A DNA stretch of 64,000 nt from Paraburkholderia phenoliruptrix (GTDB lineage: Bacteria; Pseudomonadota; Gammaproteobacteria; Burkholderiales; Burkholderiaceae). Under the pieces are notes generated by a model. The model ran no database searches and had not been told where the DNA came from. It was given only the letters and a program-made list of their open reading frames with translations. Position 1 is the first letter of the stretch. Each line of letters opens with the position of its first letter. This document shows, piece by piece, positions 51,528-60,239 of this stretch. The position numbers and the translations under genes were made by a program. The stretch covers positions 62,001 to 126,000 of the forward strand of contig NZ_JAEUAV010000013.1 in assembly GCF_019511605.1 (NCBI RefSeq), written 5' to 3'.

Positions 51528-53426
51528 CTAATGAACCAGCCGCGCCGGCATCGCCCCACGCAGCGCATTGCAGATCATTAGCGCTTGCGCATTCAACACG
51601 TCCGCCTGTGTCAGCACTTTTTCAGCTGCTTGCAGGCTCGTGTCTTCCTCGAGCAGAACGCCTCGCATCACGCCCGGCAGCACGCCCGAGTCGAGCGGCG
51701 GCGTCCACCAGCGCCCGTCAAGCTTCACGAATACGTTCGACCGGCCGCCCTCCGTCAATTCACCGCGTTCGTTGAAGAACAGCATGTCGAAGGCGCCTCT
51801 TGCCTCGGCTTCGCGCCAGCCGCGGTCGTATTCGGCGCGGCGCGTGGTCTTGTGGCGCAGCAGCGGATCCCCGGCTTGCAGGGCCGCGAAGCCATGCTCG
51901 GTTGCAAGCAACACGCCGACGTTCGACTCGGCCAATGGCGTCAACACCGCAGCCGTGATTTGGGTCGCGCCGCTCTTGCCTAGCGCGAGGCGCATACGGT
52001 GGGGCGTAAGCGGCGGCAACGACGCGCATTTTTCCGCGATTTGCGCGCGGACAGCTTGCTCGTCGAACGCAAAGCCAAAGGTCGCAGCGCTAGCCGACAA
52101 TCTTGCGAGATGGCGCGACAGATGACGCACGCCTGCCTCCCGCGTCGCGTACATGGTTTCGAAAAGCTCAAAGCCGGGCTCAGCGCCGGTCAGAAAGCGC
52201 GCTTTCAATCGACACTCCGCATATTCGTCCTCGGCGACACTGTCCAGCACAATGCCTGCGCCTATGCCCATCGTGCCGCGCAGCAAGCCGCTTTGCGCGC
52301 TTGGCTCCAAAGTCAGCGTGCGAATCGCAACGGACATGCAGAAGTCGCCGCAAGCCTGCTCTCCAGCGCCTGCCTGCCCCGGCTCGGCCGCCGCCGCGTC
52401 GAGCCAGCCTATCGCGCCGGTATAAAGCCCGCGCGGTGTGCTCTCGATCGCGTCGATCAACTGCATCGTGCGATGCTTCGGCGCGCCGGTGATCGAGCCG
52501 CATGGAAAGAGCGCCCGCAATATCGCGGCGAACGACGTGCCAGGCCGCAGCGCGGCCTGCACTGTCGACGTCATCTGCCAGACCGATGCATAGGGCTCGA
52601 CGGAAAACAACGCGGGCACCTTGACGGTGCCCGTCTGCGCGACGCGCGACAGATCGTTGCGCAACAGATCCACGATCATCACGTTTTCAGCGCGATTCTT
52701 GGGATCGCTGCGCAGGAATTCGGCAGCGCCACGGTCCGCCGCCGGATCTGCGCAACGGGGCGCCGTGCCTTTCATAGGACGCGCACGCAAGTTTGCACCC
52801 TGCTTTTCGACGAATAGCTCAGGCGAACACGACAGCACCCACGCGCCGCCGGGCAGCGCGATCAGTGCGCCGTAGCGAACCGGCTGACGCGCTCTCAGGC
52901 GCCGATACAGCGCGGCAGGCGTGCCGAACACGTCGAAGCTCAGCCGGTATGTGTAGTTGACCTGATACGAATCGCCCGCGCGCAGGGCCGCGTGAATGGC
53001 GCCGATGGCCGCATTGAACTCCTGCGGCTCCACGCTTTCGCGCACATTAGCCGTGCCCGCCGCCGACGGTTCGGCGAGCCCGCCGTCCTGCTGGACGAGC
53101 CACGCGTCGACCTCGTCGCGCGAGAGCTTTTCGCAGCGCTCGAACAACAAAAAACGCAGCGTGGCATTGCCATGCTGCGTTTTTATAGACGGAGCGAACG
53201 CTCCGCCGAGTAGATGCCGGCCGAACTCATAGTCGGCAAGCACAACGGCGAAGAGGCCCGAGCGCGCGTCCGCCTGTGCGGCCTCGCATACGGCCTCGAG
53301 CTGCGCGGCGTCGGCACACACGTGCTCATGCACGAAACCCGTGTACAGACGGCTCGAGCGGCGCGCCGCCGACGCGTCGCAGTCATCCAGCAATGCAAAC
53401 ACCGCGCCGCGCTCATCTGCCGTCAT
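51528..53426 (-). CDS. Aminodeoxychorismate synthase component I fused to aminodeoxychorismate lyase (PabB-PabC)
   Basis: The protein has 632 residues and two catalytic parts. The N-terminal chorismate-binding part (to about 420) has ARPMKGTAPR, where K219 marks PabB rather than anthranilate synthase, plus FPCGSITGAPK and GIGAGIVLDSVAEDEY. The C-terminal part (about 430-632) is a class IV PLP lyase with RHKTTRRAEYDRG (cofactor Lys), FFNERGELTEGGRSNVF and GVLPGVMRG. Together they turn chorismate plus ammonia into 4-aminobenzoate for folate. The glutaminase PabA is encoded elsewhere. ATG 53426 is preferred; TTG 53444 is possible. It lies 25 bp downstream of dnaJ. Confidence 0.92.
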   Translation of the reverse strand: MTADERGAVFALLDDCDASAARRSSRLYTGFVHEHVCADAAQLEAVCEAAQADARSGLFAVVLADYEFGRHLLGGAFAPSIKTQHGNATLRFLLFERCEKLSRDEVDAWLVQQDGGLAEPSAAGTANVRESVEPQEFNAAIGAIHAALRAGDSYQVNYTYRLSFDVFGTPAALYRRLRARQPVRYGALIALPGGAWVLSCSPELFVEKQGANLRARPMKGTAPRCADPAADRGAAEFLRSDPKNRAENVMIVDLLRNDLSRVAQTGTVKVPALFSVEPYASVWQMTSTVQAALRPGTSFAAILRALFPCGSITGAPKHRTMQLIDAIESTPRGLYTGAIGWLDAAAAEPGQAGAGEQACGDFCMSVAIRTLTLEPSAQSGLLRGTMGIGAGIVLDSVAEDEYAECRLKARFLTGAEPGFELFETMYATREAGVRHLSRHLARLSASAATFGFAFDEQAVRAQIAEKCASLPPLTPHRMRLALGKSGATQITAAVLTPLAESNVGVLLATEHGFAALQAGDPLLRHKTTRRAEYDRGWREAEARGAFDMLFFNERGELTEGGRSNVFVKLDGRWWTPPLDSGVLPGVMRGVLLEEDTSLQAAEKVLTQADVLNAQALMICNALRGAMPARLVH

Positions 53427-53451
53427 GCTTGCCGCCAACTTCAAACCGCAG

Positions 53452-54588
53452 TTAATCGAAGAAGCTCTTCACCCGGTCGAACCAGCTCTTGCTTTGCGGG
53501 CTATGCCGTGCGCCGCCTTCCACCAACGCTTTTTCGAACTGCTTGAGCAGGTCGCGCTGCGATTCCGTCAGCTTGACCGGCGTTTCGACCTGCACGTGCA
53601 CGTAAAGATCGCCGGCAATGCTCGAACGCAGACCTTTGATGCCCTTGCCGCGCAACCGGAAAGTCTTGCCCGACTGCGTGCCTTCCGGCACCGTGAAGCT
53701 CGCGCGGCCCGCCAGCGTGGGCACTTCGATTTCGCCGCCCAAGGCCGCCGTGGTGAACGGAATCGGCATCTGGCAATGCAGGTCGTCGCCGTCGCGCTCG
53801 AAGACCGAATGCTGCTTGATGTGGATCTCGACGTACAGATCGCCCGACGGTCCGCCGTTGATGCCCGGCTCGCCGTTGCCTGCGGAACGGATACGCATGC
53901 CGTCGTCGATACCTGCCGGAATCTTTACTTCCAGCGTCTTGGTTTCCTTCACCTTGCCCGCGCCGTGGCAGTGAGCGCACGGCTCAGGAATATAGGTGCC
54001 GGTGCCGTGACACTTCGGACACGTTTGCTGGATGCTGAAGAAACCTTGCGACATGCGCACCGCGCCGGAGCCGCTACAGGTCGGACACGTTTCCGGCTTG
54101 GTGCCGGGCTTCGCGCCCGAGCCGTGACAGACTTCGCACGAGACCCAGCTCGGCACGCGGATTTGCGTGTCGTATCCGTGCGCCGCCTGTTCCAGCGTAA
54201 TCTCCATGCTGTAGCGCAGGTCGGCGCCGCGATACACCTGCGGGCCCGCACGCCCGCCGCGTGCCGCGCCGCCGGCTGCCTGGCCGAAGATGTCGCCGAA
54301 AATATCGCCGAATGCATCCGCAAAACCGCCGAAGCCCTGCGCGCCGGCGCCGCCCATGTTCGGGTCGACGCCCGCATGACCATACTGGTCGTATGCGGCA
54401 CGCTTTTGCGAGTCCGAGAGCATTTCGTAGGCTTCCTTCACCTCCTTGAAATGCTCTTCCGCATCCTTGTTGCCCGGATTGCGGTCGGGGTGGTGCTTCA
54501 TCGCGAGTTTGCGATAAGCCTTCTTGATTTCGTCGTCGCTCGCGTTCTTTGCGACGCCCAGAACCTCGTAGTAATCCCGTTTCGCCAT
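53452..54588 (-). CDS. dnaJ: Co-chaperone DnaJ
   Basis: This 378-residue type I J-protein has a J domain with HPD (in MKHHPDRNPG, about residues 33-35), then a Gly/Phe region (GGAGAQGFGGFADAFGD), four CxxCxGxG zinc repeats (CEVCHGSG, CPTCSGSG, CPKCHGTG, CAHCHGAG), and a C-terminal substrate domain. It delivers unfolded proteins to DnaK and triggers ATP hydrolysis. It is downstream of dnaK by 270 bp; that gap has a hairpin, so part of the transcription may stop or be processed there. Confidence 0.98.
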   Translation of the reverse strand: MAKRDYYEVLGVAKNASDDEIKKAYRKLAMKHHPDRNPGNKDAEEHFKEVKEAYEMLSDSQKRAAYDQYGHAGVDPNMGGAGAQGFGGFADAFGDIFGDIFGQAAGGAARGGRAGPQVYRGADLRYSMEITLEQAAHGYDTQIRVPSWVSCEVCHGSGAKPGTKPETCPTCSGSGAVRMSQGFFSIQQTCPKCHGTGTYIPEPCAHCHGAGKVKETKTLEVKIPAGIDDGMRIRSAGNGEPGINGGPSGDLYVEIHIKQHSVFERDGDDLHCQMPIPFTTAALGGEIEVPTLAGRASFTVPEGTQSGKTFRLRGKGIKGLRSSIAGDLYVHVQVETPVKLTESQRDLLKQFEKALVEGGARHSPQSKSWFDRVKSFFD

Positions 54589-54808
54589 ATCGGTTCAACG
54601 CCCCCCGCGAGAGTGCCGCGCGGTGGCTCCTCTTGAATGCTGGAGTCTCACGACTCGTCCGGACGCTGTTTCATGCCGCATGAATGCGGCTAAAAACAAC
54701 GCCCTCCATAAAACAAATGTGCCCGGAGAGCCCAAAAGGCTCGCCAGGCGTGATAACCGCTCTTGCACGTTGCCGCGCCGGATGGGGCGCGGTTGCTTGT
54801 GCAGCCGG

Positions 54809-54833
54809 GCCGCACACTTGATCCGTGTGCGGC
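54809..54833 (-). repeat. Hairpin in the dnaK-dnaJ spacer
   Basis: GCCGCACAC / GTGTGCGGC is a perfect 9-bp stem with a 7-nt loop, 26 nt after the dnaK stop on the minus strand. The minus-strand transcript has no U-run after it, so it is more likely a processing or partial read-through element. A smaller GAGCC/GGCTC stem is at 54728-54742. Confidence 0.5.
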
Positions 54834-54858
54834 TTTACGGTCGGAATGCGACCTGGCT

Positions 54859-56823
54859 TTAGTCCTTCTTGACTTCCTTGAACTCGGCGTCGACCACATC
54901 GTCCTGCTGCTGGCTCGCGCCACCAGCCGAAGCGCCCGAACCCGCGCTCGCACCCGCCGCGCCTGCTGCCGCGGCTTGCGCACCTTGCGCAGCCTGCATG
55001 TCGGCGTACATCTTCTCGCCCATCTTCTGCGAGGCCGTTGCGACTGCTTCGATTTTGGCTTCGATCGCGGCCTTGTCGCTCGAACTGCTCTTCAGCGTAT
55101 CTTCGAGGTCCTTCAGCGCGCTCTCGATCTTTTCCTTCTCGCCGGCTTCCAGCTTGTCGCCGTATTCGGTGAGCGCCTTCTTCGTGCTGTGCACCAGCGC
55201 GTCGCCCTGGTTGCGGGCATCGGCCAGCTCACGCAGCTTGTGATCTTCTTCCGCGTTCGCCTCGGCGTCCTTCACCATCTTCTCGATTTCGGCTTCGGAC
55301 AGACCCGAGTTCGCCTTGATCGTGATGCGGTTTTCCTTGCCGGTTGCCTTGTCTTTCGCGCCGACGTGCAGAATGCCGTTCGCGTCGATGTCGAAGCTCA
55401 CCTCGATCTGCGGCGTGCCGCGCGGTGCCGGCGGAATGCCTTCCAGGTTGAACTCGCCCAGCAGCTTGTTGCCCGCCGCCATTTCGCGTTCGCCCTGATA
55501 CACCTTGATCGTCACGGCGCTCTGATTGTCGTCGGCCGTCGAATAGACCTGCGAGTGCTTGGTCGGGATCGTAGTGTTCTTGTTGATCATCTTCGTCATT
55601 ACGCCGCCGAGCGTTTCGATGCCGAGCGACAGCGGGGTCACGTCGAGCAGCAGAACGTCCTTGCGGTCGCCTGACAGAACCTGACCTTGAATCGCGGCAC
55701 CCACGGCCACGGCTTCGTCCGGGTTCACGTCACGGCGCGGATCCTTGCCGAAGAACTCCTTCACCTTTTCCTGCACCTTCGGCATACGGGTCATACCGCC
55801 GACCAGAATCACGTCGTCGATCTCGCCGACCTTCACGCCTGCGTCCTTGATCGCCATGCGGCACGGTTCGATCGTGCGTTCGATCAGTTCCTCGACCAGC
55901 GCTTCGAGCTTGGCGCGCGTGATCTTCAAGTTCAGGTGCTTCGGACCCGACGCGTCAGCCGTGATGTACGGCAGATTGATTTCGGTCTGCTGGCTCGACG
56001 ACAGCTCGATCTTGGCCTTTTCAGCCGATTCCTTCAGGCGCTGCAGCGCGAGCACGTCTTTCGACAGATCGACGCCCTGCTCCTTCTTGAACTCGCTGAT
56101 GATGTAGTCGATGATGCGCTGATCGAAGTCTTCACCGCCGAGGAACGTGTCGCCGTTGGTGGACAGCACTTCGAACTGCTTCTCGCCGTCGACGTCCGCG
56201 ATTTCGATGATCGAAATGTCGAACGTACCGCCGCCCAGGTCATACACCGCGATCTTGCGGTCGCCCTTCTCGTTCTTGTCCAGACCGAATGCCAGAGCGG
56301 CTGCGGTCGGTTCGTTGATGATGCGCTTGACTTCCAGACCGGCAATGCGGCCTGCGTCCTTGGTTGCCTGGCGCTGGCTGTCGTTGAAGTACGCGGGAAC
56401 CGTAATCACAGCTTCGGTGACCGGCTCGCCGAGGTAGTCTTCAGCGGTCTTCTTCATCTTGCGCAGCACTTCCGCGGAGATTTGCGGCGGAGCGAGCTTC
56501 TGTTCGCGCACTTCGATCCATGCGTCGCCGTTGTCGGCCTTCATGATCTTGTACGGCATGAGGCCGATGTCCTTCTGGACTTCTTTCTCTTCGAAGCGGC
56601 GGCCGATCAGGCGCTTGACCGCGTACAGCGTGTTCTTCGGGTTGGTGACCGACTGACGCTTGGCAGGCGCGCCGACGAGAATCTCGCCGTCTTCCATGTA
56701 CGCAATGATCGACGGCGTGGTGCGCGCGCCTTCCGAGTTCTCGATCACTTTGACCGAATTGCCTTCCATGATCGCCACGCACGAGTTGGTCGTGCCGAGG
56801 TCGATACCGATGATTTTGCCCAT
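54859..56823 (-). CDS. dnaK: Chaperone DnaK (Hsp70)
   Basis: The protein has 654 residues. IGIDLGTTNSCVA starts the ATPase domain, with AVYDLGGGTFDISI and VGGMTRMPKVQ further in. The substrate-binding domain follows from about 390, then the lid, and a tail ending EFKEVKKD. AGGAGA lies 8 nt before the ATG. It works with GrpE (encoded upstream) and DnaJ (downstream). A promoter with the sigma-32-type -35 CTTGAAA lies about 95-120 bp upstream. Confidence 0.99.
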   Translation of the reverse strand: MGKIIGIDLGTTNSCVAIMEGNSVKVIENSEGARTTPSIIAYMEDGEILVGAPAKRQSVTNPKNTLYAVKRLIGRRFEEKEVQKDIGLMPYKIMKADNGDAWIEVREQKLAPPQISAEVLRKMKKTAEDYLGEPVTEAVITVPAYFNDSQRQATKDAGRIAGLEVKRIINEPTAAALAFGLDKNEKGDRKIAVYDLGGGTFDISIIEIADVDGEKQFEVLSTNGDTFLGGEDFDQRIIDYIISEFKKEQGVDLSKDVLALQRLKESAEKAKIELSSSQQTEINLPYITADASGPKHLNLKITRAKLEALVEELIERTIEPCRMAIKDAGVKVGEIDDVILVGGMTRMPKVQEKVKEFFGKDPRRDVNPDEAVAVGAAIQGQVLSGDRKDVLLLDVTPLSLGIETLGGVMTKMINKNTTIPTKHSQVYSTADDNQSAVTIKVYQGEREMAAGNKLLGEFNLEGIPPAPRGTPQIEVSFDIDANGILHVGAKDKATGKENRITIKANSGLSEAEIEKMVKDAEANAEEDHKLRELADARNQGDALVHSTKKALTEYGDKLEAGEKEKIESALKDLEDTLKSSSSDKAAIEAKIEAVATASQKMGEKMYADMQAAQGAQAAAAGAAGASAGSGASAGGASQQQDDVVDAEFKEVKKD

Positions 56824-56916
56824 TTTTACTAATCTCCTGACTTTGATCGCTGCGGCAAGCGCCCCGTCCGCCGTTCGGCCGTAAGGCGCTGCGCCCCTGA
56901 ATTCATACCTGCACTC

Positions 56917-56945
56917 AACATAAGTGCGTCCGCACCGTTTTCAAG
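56917..56945 (-). promoter_or_regulatory. Candidate heat-shock promoter of dnaK
   Basis: On the minus strand CTTGAAA (56945-56939) matches the sigma-32 -35 exactly. Thirteen bases later ACTTATGT partly fits the sigma-32 -10 (CCCCATNT); the embedded TATGTT, 16 bp from TTGAAA, would also suit sigma-70. It lies inside the thioredoxin-dnaK gap. Confidence 0.55.
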
Positions 56946-56976
56946 ACCTCTTTTACGATGCGGTCTTTAATTTTTT

Positions 56977-57417
56977 TCAATCGTGCGGCGCGCCGCCCTT
57001 GCTCGTGCCCAAGGCCGCTGGACCGGCCTGTGCGCCGCCCGCCCGGATTTTGTCCCGCGCGGCGGCCACCGCGGCCTGAAACTGCGCGAGGCCATGCCAG
57101 CCGGTCGCCCGCCCAAGCCGCTTGCCACGATGAAAGAAAAACCATGTGGGCACGCCGTGCAGCATGAAGCGCCGGCCGAGCTCACGGTGTTCGTAGACAT
57201 TGCTGTGAAACCACCGCAGACCGAGCGCCCGGATTGCCTCCGGTTGCGCCAGCATCGCCTTCTTGGCAATTTCGCAATTGAAGCAGTCAAGCCCCCAGAA
57301 GAACACGACCGCGAGTTCGTCGCCCGCTTCAGCAAGCCCGGCGTCGAACGAGTCCGAGCCCAGTTCCTTCATGTCGAATACCGAAAACGCAGTAGCGTCC
57401 ACCGGAACATTGGCCAT
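56977..57417 (-). CDS. Thioredoxin-like protein with CFNC active site
   Basis: This 146-residue thioredoxin-fold protein has VVFFWGLDCFNCEIAKK (C45 and C48 as CFNC, not CGPC) and the cis-proline loop GVPTWFFFHRG. The N-terminus has no signal peptide, so it should be cytoplasmic. The non-standard CxxC suggests a special partner or a different redox potential. Its position between grpE and dnaK is conserved in my recollection of Burkholderia, suggesting a heat- or oxidative-stress role. A Gly/Ala-rich tail ends the protein. Confidence 0.88.
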   Translation of the reverse strand: MANVPVDATAFSVFDMKELGSDSFDAGLAEAGDELAVVFFWGLDCFNCEIAKKAMLAQPEAIRALGLRWFHSNVYEHRELGRRFMLHGVPTWFFFHRGKRLGRATGWHGLAQFQAAVAAARDKIRAGGAQAGPAALGTSKGGAPHD

Positions 57418-57481
57418 GATGAGGTTCGCCTGGTGTCGAATAGCGAAACGCCTGCGAGGCGCCTTACACGGGCTTGCGGAC

Positions 57482-58066
57482 CTACTTGGGCGCCGCCACG
57501 GTCACGAGAGCCGGACGCAGCACGCGGTCCGCGATGACGAAGCCTTTTTGCAACACCGCAACCACGGTGTTCGGCTCCTGATCCGCGGGAACCATCGAAA
57601 TGGCCTGATGGCGATGCGGGTCGAACTTCTCGCCCACCGGATTCAGCGCGACGACGCGGCCCTTCTCCAACGCGCCGGTGAGCTGACGCAGCGTGAGCTC
57701 GACGCCTTCGCGCACTTTCGCGAGGTCGTCGGACGAATGGGCGACGGCTGCTTCCAGACTGTCGACGACCGGCAGCAGGTGTTCCGCGAAGTTCTCGATA
57801 GCAAATTTATGCGCCTTCGCGACGTCTTCCTGCGCGCGGCGGCGCACGTTTTCGGTTTCGGCCTTGGCCCGCAGGAAGCTCTCCTGCAGTTCGGCGATTT
57901 TGGCCTGCGCTTCAGCCAACGCCGCTTCCGCACCCGTTGCCGGCGCGTCCGTGGCCACGCTCGCTGCGGCTTCCTGCTCCGGAGTGGCCGCCTCGGCGGC
58001 CGGGCGCGCGGCTTCTTCCGCGGGCGTGGGATTCTGGCTCGTCGGGTTCTCTTGCGTGTTTTCCAT
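57482..58066 (-). CDS. grpE: Nucleotide-exchange factor GrpE
   Basis: The protein has 194 residues. The first 50 residues are Ala/Glu/Pro-rich and disordered. A long helix follows (AALAEAQAKIAELQESFLRAKAETENVRRRAQED) and then the beta domain with the signature VGEKFDPHRHQAISMVPADQEPNTVV. It releases ADP from DnaK. A sigma-32 promoter lies about 117-144 bp upstream. The thioredoxin gene and dnaK follow on the same strand. Confidence 0.97.
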   Translation of the reverse strand: MENTQENPTSQNPTPAEEAARPAAEAATPEQEAAASVATDAPATGAEAALAEAQAKIAELQESFLRAKAETENVRRRAQEDVAKAHKFAIENFAEHLLPVVDSLEAAVAHSSDDLAKVREGVELTLRQLTGALEKGRVVALNPVGEKFDPHRHQAISMVPADQEPNTVVAVLQKGFVIADRVLRPALVTVAAPK

Positions 58067-58182
58067 GTCGCTGAAAGTCGTTAAGAATTAAAGGCCAACG
58101 GCGGCGGCGCGTATGCTGCCGCGATTTGTGCGTTGCAAAATTGCGACAAGGATGCAGGCGCGCCACCGCGTATCGGAACGGC

Positions 58183-58210
58183 AGTTGGGGCCGCGAACGC
58201 CCATTTCAAG
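58183..58210 (-). promoter_or_regulatory. Sigma-32 (heat-shock) promoter of grpE
   Basis: On the minus strand CTTGAAA (58210-58204), 13 bp, then CCCCAACT (58190-58183). Consensus is CTTGAAA-N11-16-CCCCATNT, so only one defined position differs. No CIRCE inverted repeat (TTAGCACTC-N9-GAGTGCTAA) was found here, although hrcA is nearby. Confidence 0.75.
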
Positions 58211-58293
58211 CGCCTGCCGGCAAATTTTCAAAGCGCCGGCCAAGCGCGGAAATGACCGGTTACAACCATTAGTGCGGTGCAATCAGATTCAGA

Positions 58294-58322
58294 TTGAGCG
58301 GCGCGAGCAACTGACCTATGCT
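58294..58322 (+). promoter_or_regulatory. Candidate sigma-70 promoter before the 53-codon ORF
   Basis: TTGAGC (58294-58299), a 17-bp spacer, and TATGCT (58317-58322) point to the small plus-strand ORF at 58440, giving a leader of about 110 nt. Confidence 0.4.
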
Positions 58323-58439
58323 CCAGTTACGCGGCGGAAAAACCTCGTTAACCCTAATCTGACGTAAGCCTTTCCGCGCCTTTGCAATTTCCACCTAGCT
58401 AGCTCGTTTCTTTCCTGCACCATCCCAGAAGGGGGTACC

Positions 58440-58601
58440 GTGAAGCTGACCTTTGCAATCTCGGTGGTCGCGCTGGTACTCGTTGCGGGCACCACGACCA
58501 TCTGTATGTCCGGGGCGGTCAACGATCACACCACCGAATACGGCGGCGTGAACGCGACCATGGAACAACTGTTCAATCCCCACCTGAAAATCTGTCGATA
58601 A
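58440..58601 (+). CDS. Putative 53-residue membrane or exported protein
   Basis: A GTG at 58440, preceded by AAGGGGG 5 nt upstream, opens a 53-codon frame starting VKLTFAISVVALVLVAGTT. This is a charged residue followed by a hydrophobic run, like a signal peptide or a single membrane anchor. The later part has GAVNDHTTEYGGVNATMEQ and two Cys overall. It ends at TAA 58601, overlapping the end of hslR on the other strand by 29 bp. A promoter-like pair precedes it. I do not recognise a family. It would be missed by annotation with a 60-codon cutoff. Confidence 0.5.
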   Translation: MKLTFAISVVALVLVAGTTTICMSGAVNDHTTEYGGVNATMEQLFNPHLKICR

Positions 58602-58980
58602 TGCGGCGGTCGCGCTTGGTCGGGCGGCCGTGCAACGTCTCGGCCGGCTCGCGGTACGTCTTGCGGCGTTCATGCTCCGCCTGGCGCTTTTCCCGGCTTT
58701 CGTCGGTTTCGGCATAAAGCGTCTGCGCGACGGTGGCCGGCCCGCGCACGTCGCATACTCCCAGCACCTTAACCTGCCACACCAGGCGCTCAATCTCGAT
58801 CTCCACCAGGTCGCCGACTCGCACGTCTTTGGCCGGCTTCACATTAGCCCCGCCAATGCGCACCCGGCCCTTCTCGACAGCATCCGCCGCAAGCGAGCGC
58901 GTCTTGAAGAAGCGCGCCGCCCAAAGCCATTTGTCGATGCGCAGTTTCGCGCCCGGTTCGGTTGAAATCCTGTAGTTCAT
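58573..58980 (-). CDS. hslR: S4-domain RNA-binding protein (heat-shock protein 15, HslR)
   Basis: This 135-residue protein starts with the S4 domain (LRIDKWLWAARFFKTRSLAADAVEKGRVRIGG) and ends with a basic tail (RKTYREPAETLHGRPTKRDRR). HslR binds stalled 50S subunits that carry a nascent chain and returns them to use after heat stress. It is 8 bp after hemH and shares the heat-shock neighbourhood. Its end overlaps the small plus-strand ORF. Confidence 0.93.
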   Translation of the reverse strand: MNYRISTEPGAKLRIDKWLWAARFFKTRSLAADAVEKGRVRIGGANVKPAKDVRVGDLVEIEIERLVWQVKVLGVCDVRGPATVAQTLYAETDESREKRQAEHERRKTYREPAETLHGRPTKRDRRIIDRFSGGD

Positions 58981-58988
58981 TGGTCAGG

Positions 58989-60071
58989 TCAAGCCGCTGT
59001 GTTGTGCGCCGGGATATGCGGAACCGCGACCGCCTGCACGGGCCAGCCTTGCAGGTTCTGCGCGACGATTTCGCCAAGCGCGGCAATCCACGCCTGCGAC
59101 GCGTTTACGCACGGAATGCGATGAAACTCCTTGCCGCCGGCATGCAGGAACTCATCGCGCACTTCCATGCCGATTTCCTCGATCGTCTCCAGGCAGTCGG
59201 CGGTAAAGCCCGGACAAAACACGTCAGCACGCCGCACGCCTGCCGCCCCCAATTCCTTCAAGGTGGGCGCAGTGTAGGGCTGCAACCATTCGGCCTTGCC
59301 AAAACGCGACTGGAATGTGATGCGGCATTCGACCGGCGTCAGCCCCAATGCCTGCATGAGCAGCGCGCCCGTTGTCTGACACTGGTCGTGATAAGGATCG
59401 CCGAGATCCAGCGTGCGTTTGGGCACGCCATGAAAGCTCAATACCAGCTTGTCGCCTGCGGCGAAATCCGGTTGGCCATGAAGATGCCAGTAATGATGCA
59501 CCTGGGCGGCGAGCGCCGAAATATACGCGGGATGGTCGGCGTATTGACGCACCGTGCGAATTTCCGGCTGGTTGCGCATGCGCTTGAGGGCCGCGAAGGC
59601 GTCGTCAAACGCCGTGGCCGTGGTCGACGACGAATATTGCGGATACATAGGCACGAGCAGCACCCGCTCGGCGCCCGCCAGTTTCAGCTGATTGAGCATG
59701 GCGGGAATGCCGGGCGTGCCGTAACGCATTGCGTAGTCAACCAGCACCGTGTAGTCGTTCAGTTGCAGCAGGTGACGCAAGCCTTCCACCTGCTTTTCCG
59801 TATAAACGCGCAGCGGCGAGCCCTCGGGCAGCCACACCGCCGCATATTTCTTCGCGGACGCCCGCCCTCTGAACGGCAGGATCAGCAAGCGCAGAATGAT
59901 TTGCCAGGCGAGCGCGGGAATTTCCACCACGCGCGGATCGGACAGGAACTGGGCGAGATAGCGGCGAACCGCGCGCGGCGTGGGCGCGTCGGGCGTGCCG
60001 AGATTGATCAGCAGTACGGCGACGCGGTGCGACGTGGCGTTCTGGGAGGGCCGCTCGAGATCGAAGCGCAT
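58989..60071 (-). CDS. hemH: Ferrochelatase
   Basis: This 360-residue enzyme inserts ferrous iron into protoporphyrin IX, the last step of haem synthesis. VAVLLINLGTPDAPT begins the fold, the metal-site His lies in LSFHGVPKRTLDLGDPY, and the Glu in TFQSRFGKAEWLQPYT. CPGFTADCLETIEEI is the family signature. No N-terminal targeting or membrane segment is seen. It lies between hrcA and hslR on the minus strand, 168 bp from hrcA. Confidence 0.97.
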   Translation of the reverse strand: MRFDLERPSQNATSHRVAVLLINLGTPDAPTPRAVRRYLAQFLSDPRVVEIPALAWQIILRLLILPFRGRASAKKYAAVWLPEGSPLRVYTEKQVEGLRHLLQLNDYTVLVDYAMRYGTPGIPAMLNQLKLAGAERVLLVPMYPQYSSSTTATAFDDAFAALKRMRNQPEIRTVRQYADHPAYISALAAQVHHYWHLHGQPDFAAGDKLVLSFHGVPKRTLDLGDPYHDQCQTTGALLMQALGLTPVECRITFQSRFGKAEWLQPYTAPTLKELGAAGVRRADVFCPGFTADCLETIEEIGMEVRDEFLHAGGKEFHRIPCVNASQAWIAALGEIVAQNLQGWPVQAVAVPHIPAHNTAA

Positions 60072-60239
60072 AGGCTGGCAGAGATGCCCCGCTCTGGGCG
60101 GGAAATGGAACGAGGTGGATTCATTATAGCGGCGCGCTTTCCGGCCGCTTGCCTTAGGCGCCCCTGGCCGTTCGGCCAATTGGCAAGCGGCGTGCGCTCG
60201 CGCATGATGTGCCGCATAGACCGCCGCAGCGACCAGGCG

